A program made the position numbers and the translations under genes. A stretch of DNA of 64,000 nt from assembly GCF_905475465.1 (NCBI RefSeq), contig NC_062249.1, positions 11,482,501 to 11,546,500 on the forward strand, written 5' to 3'. The notes beneath the pieces are model-generated. The model made no database searches, had not been told where the DNA came from, and was given only the letters and a program-made list of their open reading frames with translations. This DNA comes from Pieris napi. Taxonomy: Eukaryota > Arthropoda > Insecta > Lepidoptera > Pieridae. Positions within the stretch are counted from its first letter, which is position 1, and the number at the start of each line of letters is the position of its first letter. Positions 36,901-48,900 of this stretch are shown one piece after another.

Positions 36901-39900
36901 TAATAATACAGTTGACATAATTAAATGAAAAAGAGGACAACTGGCGGTCTTATCGCTTTCCAGCGATCTCTTCCAGGCAACCAATATGATTATGTTATTT
37001 TGTATGGATATGCTTTCATGTCGTACATGTATTCACTATGACAACGATATTTAACTATAGGTTTATATATTTTTTTAAAATGCTTGCGTTATCGAAACTT
37101 CCGATATTAATATTTATAATACTTTCTTTTCGTTTGCGGTATGATGTATATATATGTCCATTTGGTTTGATACTATCAATATAACACATTTTTTTAATAT
37201 TTTAAAAAACAGTTTGAACCAGAAACCACGGGTCGGATTGAATAATTAGTTATTTTGGATAGTCTATTCAGGTTGTTGGTTGGTGTAACGTATTAAAACG
37301 GGTCACAGATACAGATATATATATATATAATATATTTCGTGTAAATTGGCTAAACTTTACTTTTAATATATGTAATCAAGAAGAAAGACGTGTCTATGCC
37401 ACAGCACTGGATTGCATTTTTAAAAAGGTAAATAATAATTATTTAAATATATATATTATAAGTGTGCAGTATTTGGTTACCTAATAAAATAGATAATTTA
37501 TAAAATAATAAACAAAAATAATTAAAAGTCGATAAATTTTACATTATTTTTATATTAATTATACATCTAAACATGAGTGGAAAGACTATATTAGCTCACG
37601 TTGCTACTGAATTCCTTGGAAGGAACAACTATATTTGTGTAACAAATGTTTGTTGATACAACAAGCACTGGTGTTACTTAAAATTCATGGTAAAGCTATT
37701 GAAATACAAAACCAAAAAAGTAGCTCTTACCTGCTCATATCCAGGTGATCCAACATCCATGGACCTGGCTCTCAGCCCCCTCTGACTCCTCTCATACTCC
37801 TCTTCAGCAGTATGCACGATAATAACCAACGCAGCCAACGTACTTAGTAGCGTCATTGCGGTTCTACCCATATTCCAACACTGCACAAACCACTAAGGGA
37901 AGAAGGATAGAAGAAAGAAAAGAAAATTGTCGTACACTTATCAATTGTTTATGAAAACTTGTAGTGTCGCAGGCTGTTAACCGACTGATTAGTAGGGAAA
38001 AACTCGAGATTTCTCGCGCGCGTTTTCCCCCTTTTTTTATTTTATTCGAGCGTGAAAGTGTATGCGTTCGCACGCGGCTAACCGATGCGTTTGAGTGGCG
38101 GACCTGCGCCCGCGCAGCTATGTAATTGTTTAGAGTTGGTTTTCTTTTGTAATCAATAGGTTTTAGAATAAGAACAATAAGGCTGTATTCGATTAACAAT
38201 TCAACTTACCGTATGCGTAATGGTAACTGTGTAAACGAAGGTTTTTTAAATGATTCGACACATTTCTTTGAAGTATAAAAGTCAAAAGTCAAAAAATATT
38301 TACACTTAAAAAGAAATATACATTTGTTGCAGTTGCCATAACATACAAAATCATACATATAAAAAACAAAACAAAAAGTAGGTTACATAAGTTATTAGGC
38401 AACGGGCGGCCTTCTCGCTAAGAAGCGATTTCTTCCAGGCAACCCTAATATGGAACAATAAAAAAAGAAGCACCTACAGCGGGTAAATAAGTGCATAATT
38501 AATTAACAAAAAAAACTCAAAAACATGTAACTATAACTAAAATTAAATAAAGCAAAATCTAAAGAAAAAATATAAATAATAATATGTGTAAACAAAAATG
38601 TTCTCGTCTGATATCAATAGGTAAGGAATTCCATAGCAGGATACTTTGCACAGTAAAGCAGGAGTGAAAGAATTCAGTTAAAAAAATATAATATAAACAA
38701 TACAAGAAAACATAAAACCTAAAACTTTTTATAACTAAACTAAAATATCTCGTAAGAAACTCGCAAAACAGCATTAAAATAAAAACATCATTTCCATATG
38801 TTGTCTATGAGCATTCCGCATGGGAGACGACGCGTCAAACATTCCGTTTCACAATACACTGATCAACGTGGATGTGATAAGTTATCTCGGAAGAAAGTAT
38901 TTTTAAACGATTTGTGAATTATTGTGAATGCTCTGTAGTTTTTGCTTAATTGGGTTGCCTAGTATTATTACGATATCATATATATATCTGGCAACAATTT
39001 TATGATGACGGCAAAAGATTAAATACAATAAGATAAAGTTGGTGGTTGGCCAGCTTCCGGACGGAGCCGCCTTTAGAATAATAAAATTATATATTTCTTT
39101 CTTTTTGTATATTGTAATATACATTATACAAAAAGATAGATTTATATTGTAATAAGTAGATCAAAAAGCTGGTCAGACTCAGTATCGGAAAACAATGTTC
39201 TCAACTGGAGGACCCTTAACCCAACCAATATAGAATATACAGCATTTAAATGATTAATTTAAAAAGTGAAGACTAAAAGAGAGATGACTTCTGATGTGTT
39301 CAAGTCTAGGCTTTAGAGAGGATGGTTTAAGCTGTGTTAAACAAGGCGAGCGAAGAGCGAGGTCGTATGTTTAAACCCCGGCTATGTCGTGACGGATTTA
39401 GGGTTATTTTAGTATGTGATATAGCGAAGGAAAACGTGAGGAATACATCTTAAGATCAAGACGTGTGCTAGACAAGAAAGCCTTGTTAAAGACAAGGAAA
39501 CGTATTTTTAGCAAAGACCTAAGCTGAAACCCTAGGTTTCGAAAAGGTATAAAATTTAAATAGGTAGTAATAAGGTTAAATATAAAATTGTATATTTTAG
39601 TTCATAATTAATATGAAATACTTTTTGTATATTACGTGAGTAATGGAAAGTGAAGTGAGTAATATATATAACGAGTGTTATTAATATTACGCGCATTAAT
39701 CACATCGAAAATTATGTTTGTCGCGTATATTTGTACGATTTCCGCGTTTTGGTTATTTACGTAACTACTTTAAAATCTTTTATTTATTTGTTTTTAATAA
39801 CGTGTCCACGTTCGGCATACTGATACATTGGTGACGTAAAAAATAAAATACAATATTTAATGTGACATTACAAACAGGAAGAAATAAAAAACAATTTATT

Positions 39901-42900
39901 AAAAATTTTTTTATAAAAACCAAAGGAAATTTGTTTTCAAAGTGTGAGAGGTGCACTTTTTGGGTCTAAGGCAAGACGGTTTCTTCACGATGTTCTCCTT
40001 TACAGCACTGCTCTATAATCTATTAATATTTAATATGACAAAGGATTTGGGTCATCGCAATCGAAGTTTTAAAGTCTCAATTATATTTTTTAGTTCACAG
40101 TCTTAATCAAATTTTTAGAGTCACTTCGATAAACAAGCCTTTTAATAAAATACGTATTAATATTATGTTTAAAAAGTTATTATTATTAAGACTTCATTGT
40201 TAATACTGGAATTGTGAATCTACTTTTGTAGTCGGATAAATTGACGTAATGATGATTTCAATGTGTATTTTTTTGTCACATCACGTTGCGCAAGCGTTCT
40301 CGTTAAGTAGAATGTGTGGCTTTTACTGGTTTTTGTGTCGTTATAAACAGTCTTGTTGATCGATTTGTGTAGAATCAGGATTCTGTTTATAGTTATTTTT
40401 CTTCTATCTTGAAACAAACGGCTTGGAAAGAACTCTCGGCCGAGTTATTCAGCTTATTCGTACAGCATTTTTTAATATATTGTATGATGAACACAAACTA
40501 TCATAAGTATTTAAAATATTTTTTTGTTTGTTTATAAAAGTACCTACTGAAATTATTTTAAAATTGTAATCTAAGAAAATTTACGCTTAACGCGTGGGCA
40601 AAATATGTTTACTTTTGCTTGTAATTTTTACTATTATGAAAATATGTCATATATTATATTATGTTGTTCTAGTATGGAGCTTTAAAAAGTATGTTATATT
40701 TGATATAATATATAAAATTGTCGTCGTACAGTTTTTGTAGCTTATTATAAATATGAATATATATAAAAAAATCGCTCTTAAAAGTATATAATCCTTAATT
40801 TTCGTCTTTTAACGACAAACTCTCTCTTTTCAATAGCGATATTAGTATTACAGTACTATAAATAATAATCTTAATCCACACTACGTTTTCCGGGTCAGCA
40901 AGTTTCTTAATATTTTTCTAATGCTTCTAAAATTACAAACAAAACGCAACAATGCACAGAATTTCACATTAAATACTATGAACTGTGAAAACAAGTATTA
41001 TAGTAATGAATTATGTAAAATTATTACATAATTATCTACATGTAGCTTCTCAATTGTTCGTCGTTTTTATTTAGTGCTAGTAAGCTCGTGAGTGAAAATA
41101 GGGTTGTCAGTATTAATAATATTTCCAAACATGTATTGCTTTCCACGAATAACAATTAATTTGCAAGAATATGGTACCAAAAAATATGGTACATTCTAAA
41201 CTTCGCATATACGTACGAGCCGTATGAATTTAAATATTTCATCAACATCACCTGGATGGCTGGAAGTCTTCCACAGTCTCGACTCACGGTGGGGGAATCC
41301 TGAGTTGTAACTCCTCCCTCCCACTAAAAATAGTTGTCTATGGGCTGCCATGACTGCCGTTTTTGGGCGTCCCGCAGGCTGGTTTGCCCCCTATTGTTAA
41401 AAAAATAATATTCTGCAACACATATAGACGTGCAAATTTGTCTTACATAATTAAAAGGTAAAATATTACATAGTATTTACATATTAAGACACGAATCCAT
41501 TCCGCCCTTCCTGTCGCTAGACGACAATCTATCGTTCCTCTAACTTTCTACCTTCCTTTCTACACGCGAAATCCTGGAATACCTTCTGTCACCATTATTT
41601 ATGTGTTGCCTGCTTTTCTCTTTCCTGTCACAACTCTATCCGTCATATATTATACTGTACCTACGCTATGATAAGCGTAGAAGTGAGTTAGCAATTCTGA
41701 AAGTCAATATTATAATAGAAATTAATTTGAAACGAGGAAAATTTTATGAATTTTTTACTTAATGTAATGATTAGTTATAACTTAATAGTTCTGAAACTGG
41801 CCTTAATGCTGCCTCCACACTATTCTATCCTCAGCTTGTCTTGCATTAGGAATGTTGAGATCTATTATTGTCTTACTTTGGTCAGCCGGGACTGATCAAC
41901 CCCTACTTCTCCTGCCATCATTCCTCCTTACCATTACCAGCTTGTCGAGACTTCGTTTCTCTGGAAGGAGCTAAGCACCCGTTTGTAAATGATAGTGGAC
42001 AGTGGTGATCTTACTACGTCTGGTTTTATATGGACTTATTGGTTACCACCTTCAATCCAAGATCATTAAACGAATACCTCGTATCTTTAACATAACAACA
42101 ATAACTGATAGTCATTCGGTAGCCCTATGTATTAACTATTCTGTCTTAGCTAGCACAGGTCATTGTTGGCGTTTCACACGAACTCTTACTTTCCTTAAAG
42201 AATACATAATAGATTGTTGGAAAAAGCTTGTTATCTCGAATGACATGTACAATCAATGGGGAACATTTTCATATAAGTTTCACTAAAACTTTGTAATAAT
42301 CTTAAGTTAATATAGTTGTTGTGTAAGAGACAACAAGGGTGGCGGAGAGTTTCTTGCCAGTGGTTCTTGCCCGTTTGTAACTTGCGAACTTGTAATAAAT
42401 GTAAATTTAGAATCAATTTAACATCTTTTCTGTTGACGTTCATAAGTGTACTTGGTTACCTATATGAATAAAATTAGTTTGAGTTTGTAATGGTGCAATG
42501 AAAATAAACCATATTTTACATGTCTCTCTTCGTCGTAACAACATGAAACAAGAGACGAAAGAGTACTCTTGTTAATAGTGCAATTGGTGGGAGGGAGAAT
42601 AAACGTTAAGTATGTTATAACAACATCTAATTAAGATCAATAAATGTCTTATGACGTAACCAAATTAAGTTATATTAAAAGAGAAAGAACGTGAATGATC
42701 TTTTATAAAAACACGAAAAAGGAAAGTTAGTTAAACGCTTATTTTTTAGTTAAACTACATTTTAATAACCATCAATTGTGCTTGGTGATTGTTCCAGTTC
42801 GGATTTAAATATAAATATAAAATCGAATCTGGATTAATTAAGGAATGGACGGAAATAAACGTCACTAAGTGTCGTTTATTTTCATGCCATGTGATTTTAA

Positions 42901-45900
42901 TCCAAATAATAATTTTACTATGAATTTTTATATATATTTCTCTACTCGAGTCCTTCATGGCTGTTGCTTGGAACATGTGATCTTAGGGTTTGCTCTAGAG
43001 TCTAGACCATAAAAAAAATATTCAACTAGAATTATATATGTTAAATATGCTCATTCAATGAACTTAACAAGGTATAGCTACTCTTAGACCTGTAAATAAC
43101 ATTAATATATAGCCTAATTAATGTTATTTTTATTAGGAAGAGCGTACGTAGAGCCATTGTCGCTGCAACTTACTTATTGCAAATATATACAAAAAATATA
43201 CAATTTTAATCATAGATGGTACGACCACAAGAACGAGGTTATAATATTGTTACTAGCTAGGGGATCGGATAGAAAACGCCGTAGATCTCTTCAAGGGTTT
43301 ATTTCTAAATCAATTCACGAGGAACTTTTTAACGCTAAAAGGACGCAAATTACGCGCAGAAATTTTCACACTAAAAAAAAGTTTCAGCCTCCTGAAAACG
43401 AAGGTAACTTTATGCAAATTAAACATTTCTTATATGTGATAGAACCTCTCCTAAAACGGCCATAAATCGCATTTCAGCTAACTGAAAACGTCTCTAACTT
43501 GTGGAAAAATCGAGAACCATTTCAGTCAACCCTTCTTCGTAACACTATATTCTGGCGTTTTGTTTTTTCAAAATCGCTTATACTCAAGTCGGACGGAATA
43601 TTATTTCTCCATTTTGCAACAATTTCAAAACTATCTTACCGAAATATTCATAAATTTCAAAATGTAATTAAGTACTATTAAGTGAGTTTAGCAATTTAAA
43701 TAGACATTTTGTATAACCTACTTAAAGAAGTTCATCGACACTTACAACCTTATTACAAGCTTTGAATTAATTGGTCCTTACACTTTTAAGCGCTTTGAAA
43801 ATAAAGCGATAATAATAATATTTCAATCTTCTTTTGGTGTATCTACGTGCTCTACTTTGCAAAGGCCTCCAAATCCCGCCATTCCTCTCTGCAATGTGCC
43901 ACTTTCTGCCATGTACCACCTGCTGTTTCTTTAATTTGGTCTATTCATCTTCTAAGTTTTCTCCCTCTTTTTCGTTTGCTGTACCTTGGGCACCAGATTA
44001 GTACTTTTTTGCTCCACTTTTCTGTTCCTCTTGCCATGTGCCCCACCCATTTCCTTTAGTTTATTTATTTTTATTGTAACATCTGTTACCTTAGTTGATT
44101 TTTTTTAAACCTGTATTCTTTATTTTGTATATTCCTTTCTTCCCTATCATAAATCGTTCCATCGATCAAGTAAATATTTCCAGAAATTCCTTTAAGCGTC
44201 AATACCTCCTAACATAGGGTAGTAGCATTTTGTATGAGGTCCTATAACAACATAAGGGTAAGATATAGAGTCAAGACTTGGGCCTAGACTTACGTATAAG
44301 AGCCATACTCCAGACTCTGAGGTGCCAAAAACTAACACGGACACGCTTATAACAACTCTTAACTCTCAAATACATGCGCACACACACCCACACATACTTA
44401 ATGTCTTATAAGACTTGTGTTTGATTAGTTGTAACACTAATTACTTTTTCTCGAAAAACTGTTTTAAACATTTACCATGTACCACTGACTGATTGTTATC
44501 TTGTTACCCACAACAGTTTTTTAGTACTCCCTAGTGTAGGGACCAGCGATATATTAATTTTGTCACAACCTATTTGTCATGAAAGTTTTTATTATTTATT
44601 AAAGTACTTGGCGCTAAATTACTGAATCAAAGTCAAGCCAGTTTCCTCTCTATGATTACTTTTACCTCACATTTAATTTCTCATAATGAAGAAAATCCAA
44701 TTGTGGTTAATTACGGTTCGAAGGTCTAATGTTAATTCAACAAAATATACAGGTAATTTAATCTCTGTGTTGGCTTAGTGGTTTAAGAGTGCGCTACCCT
44801 GTCGACGTACGTTCGAATCACGACTGTGCACCAATGGATTGTAGTCCGCTCGTACGGTGAAGGAAAACTTGCCTTTTAAGAAAACAGATACAATAGTCTG
44901 AAGCCAAGAGTTTAGTGGTTGAAGCGGCACTGTTTTTTTACTACTTATAATACGCACAACCAAATCCAACGTGAAACAATTGTTCCGCTGGGAAATTACG
45001 ACGCCTAATGGCAGTGAATTAATTAGGCTAACGTTACAGTTGGTATTAATATTAATAAGTATACGAATATATTTATGCAATTTAATATAAAATGTGAAAT
45101 TTGTTACTTTTAACTAGAAATGCGAATGTTTGGGTTTCCATTGCGTTTATTTATTTATCGCCTTAACTATAAACACATAATTTCTTTTTATCTATCTATC
45201 AGATTCATTAGATAGATTTCAAGTGCTTCTTACAAATTGTTGTCTGCGAGATACTGCTATATCGTTTTCATAGATAAAAAAATAAAATATTAATGAGTGG
45301 CGCTACAACCTTTTAAGTTCTGGGCCTCAGATATCTATCTAATACGCAAGTAGGTGATCAGCTTGTGCCTGACACACGCCGTCGAATTTGTGGGTCTAAG
45401 GCAAGCCGGTTTTCTCGCGATGTTTTCCTTCACCGATCGAGCGAATGTTAAATGCGTATATACTAGTGGGAGTGCCATGCTGTTGCCTTCGGGCTTCAGC
45501 CAAATGGGCAGGCACGACCGGGGCAGTACCACTGTCTCTCAGAAAACCGGCGTGAAGTGATGCAATAAGTTTGCCTTATTGTACTCGCGTTTCGTGCGGT
45601 GAGAGAGACTCCCGGAGCCCATCCCCCCCCCCCCCCCTCTACAAGAAATATGAAGGTGCAGAAAAAAAGACAGAATCTACCCCAGGGGGGTACCACACGC
45701 GCTCGCGGTGGAGAATCCCCCTCTGGGCGTCCAACACCGGGACACTCTGCGCCCGGTGGTGGACGCACAGGCTGCCCTTCGTATTCTGGGGGGGGCAATT
45801 CTGCGCTCGGAAAAAATAACATAATTCGTTCTCGGGGCAAACGGAGCAAACCTACAAAGGCACCCCCGTCCACACTCGCCGTGGACTTCACAAATGTTAG

Positions 45901-48900
45901 GGGGCTCAATACCAATATCAACGCAGTCCACTACCATTTAGAGACTGCGAAGCCGGCCTTGCTCTTTCTTACCGAGACTCAGATTTCCTCCCCGGCTGAT
46001 ACTTCCTACCTCTCCTACCCGGGGTACAAATTGGAACATTCATTTGTGCCGCGGGCGGGAGTTTGCGTGTACGTCAGAGAGGATATCTGTTCTCGTCGCC
46101 TCGGGACGCTTGAAGGAAGGGACCTATCTAACCTCTGGCTGCGCGTAGACTGCGATGACCATCCGCGATTCTACGCATGCCTGTATAGGTCCCATAGCGG
46201 AAATATCGAAACTGACCGACTCATTGAGCACATCCAAATGGCTACAGATTCCCTGCTCGAAAGGGTTCCTACCGCTGAAATCGTGATACTTGGCGATTTT
46301 AACGCCCACCATGCCGATTGGCTCGGCTCTGAAACTACCGATCACGCGGGAAGATCCTTTCACGACTTTGCTTTAGCCTACGACCTGACACAAATGGTCC
46401 CTGCGATTACGCGAATACCAGATGTGGATGGTCATAAACCCTCTTTGTTGGACCTTCTGCTGACTTCACATCCGGAGAACTATCAAGTGTCTGTTGACCC
46501 GCCATTGGGTTCATCAGATCATTGTGTGGTCCGGAGTACTGTGCCATCTACGCGCCCTTCACGGCCCCGCTTTATGGGTTGTCGCCGTATTTGGCACTAT
46601 AAGTCAGCAGATTGGGACGGGATGCGGTCTTTCTTTGCGTCCTACCCTTGGGGGCCTATGTGCTTTTCGCCGGAAGCTCCAGATTCCGTCGCCGCCTCTG
46701 TCGCCGAAGTGGTTCTGCAGGGCATGGAACTCTTTATTCCATTTTCTGCGGTGCCGATCGGTGGCAAGTCTCAGCCCTGGTTTAAACGTTCTTGCAAGGC
46801 GGCCTCGCGTCGAAAGCGAGAATGCTTTAAGGCATGGGCGGAAGCGGCGAAATCTCGTGATGCCAATACCAGCGAACTTAAAACAGCATATAACTCAGCC
46901 TCCAGGTCCTTCAAACGAGAAATCACTAAGGCAAAGTCAGAGCACATTGCCAGATTTGGCGAGAGATTGGCCCAACTCCCTTCAGGGACTCGAGCCTTCT
47001 GGTCTCTCGCCAAAGCTGTCCAGGGGAATTTTTGTCAGCCCTCCATTCCGCCACTGCACAGGGAGGATGACTCTCTGGCCCACACTGCGAAGGAGAAGGC
47101 CGACCTTTTGGGCTGTCTCTTCGCGTCCAACTCGACTTTGGATGACCGAGGGAGATCACCACCGACCATTTCGCGGTGTGATTCCTCGATGCCGGAAATC
47201 ACATTCCGGCAACGTGCTGTCCGCAAAGCACTATCTTCCTTGGACATTCATAAGTCGAGCGGGCCGGATGGTATCCCCCCAATTGTGCTGCGTACTTGTG
47301 CTCCTGAGTTGGCTCCGGTCTTAACGCGCCTTTTCCGGTACCTGTACTCGCTCGGCACTGTCCCGAAGTGCTGGAAGACCGCTTCGATACATCCGATCCC
47401 AAAAAAAGGCGATCGCTCTGATCCGTCCAACTATCGCCCAATAGCTATAACCTCCTTGTTCTCCAAAATAATGGAAACCATTATTAATTGCCAGCTCTTG
47501 AGTTATCTAGAAGGTCACCAGTTGATTAGCGATTCTCAGTACGGCTTTCGTCGTGGTCGCTCAGCTGGTGACCTCCTTGTATACCTTACCCATAGGTGGG
47601 CGGAAGCAATTGAGTCCAAGGGGGAGGCGTTGGCGGTAAGTTTGGACATAGCGAAAGCCTTCGATCGGGTGTGGCACAGAGCACTGCTCTCGAAGCTTCC
47701 AGCCTATGGGCTTCCCGAGAAATTATGCGATTGGATCTCCAGCTTTCTGGCCGATCGGAGCATCAAGGTCGTTATCGACGGAGCATGTTCCGACCTTAAA
47801 CCCGTGAACGCTGGGGTCCCACAAGGCTGTGTTCTATCCCCGACCCTATTTCTTCTGCATATCAATGATATGTTGCAACTTAGCAACATTCACTGCTATG
47901 CGGATGACAGCACTGGGGATATTCTTTACACTGGCCGGGCAGGTATTTCTCGGGCAGTTGTTGATGAGTACCGGAACAAACTTGTGTCTGAAGTCGAAAC
48001 TCTACTACGTGGAGTCTCAGACTGGGGCAGACAAAACCTAGTCCAATTTAACCCCAAGAAGACACAAGTTTGCGCGTTTTCCGCTAAAAAAACACCCTTT
48101 GTCGCTACTCCTCTTTTCGAAAACACTCTTCTTAAAGCCACAGCCAGCATTGGAATACTTGGCGTTGACATATCGAACGACGTTCAGTTTCGCGGTCACT
48201 TGGAGGGAAAGGCTAAATTAGCCTCCAAAAAGCTTGGTGTGCTCAGCAAGGCGAGGCGGTACTTCACTCCGGGCCACCGCATGCAACTATATAAAGCGCA
48301 AATTCGGCCCCACATGGAGTACTGCTCTCACCTCTGGGCGGGGGCTCCCCAGTACCAGCTCCTTCCACTTGACCGTATACAACGCAGAGCGGTTCGAATT
48401 GTCGACGACCAATCCCTCTCCGAGCGGCTTGATCCTTTGGCGTTGCGTAGAGATGTGGGGTCACTCTGCATCTTCTACCGCATTTACCATGGAGAGTGTT
48501 CAGAGGAGTTGTTCGGATTAATACCTGCAGCTGAATTTCATCATCGGACGTCGAGACAGAATACGAAATTCCACCCGTATCACCTCGACGTCCGCCGTTC
48601 CACAACTGAGCGTTTTTCAAGGCAGTTTTTGCCGCGCACAACCACTATGTGGAACCAGCTGCCCACTGAAGTATTTCCGAACCAATTTCGACTTAGGGTC
48701 CTTCAAGAAAAGAGCGTACCTATTCTTAAAAGGCCGGCAACGCACTCGCGAGCCCTCTGGCATTGAGAGTGTCCATGGGCGGCGGTATCACTTAACATCA
48801 GGTGAGCCTCCTGCCCGTTTGCCCCCCGTTCTAAAAAAAAAAAAAAAAAAAAAATAAAAAAAAAGAAAGAAAGTCCATTGGTGCACAGCCGGGTATCGGA

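Noticed and set aside
43121..43681. Two neighbouring + strand frames (114 and 60 codons)
   Set aside because: No family resemblance and no splice support. Kept only as an unexplained stretch of Setd3 intron 4.
45496..45921. 141-codon - strand frame at the LINE 5' end
   Set aside because: Antisense of the GC-rich LINE leader and N-terminus.
46494..47324. 276-codon + strand frame
   Set aside because: Out-of-frame shadow of the LINE polyprotein; no motif of its own.
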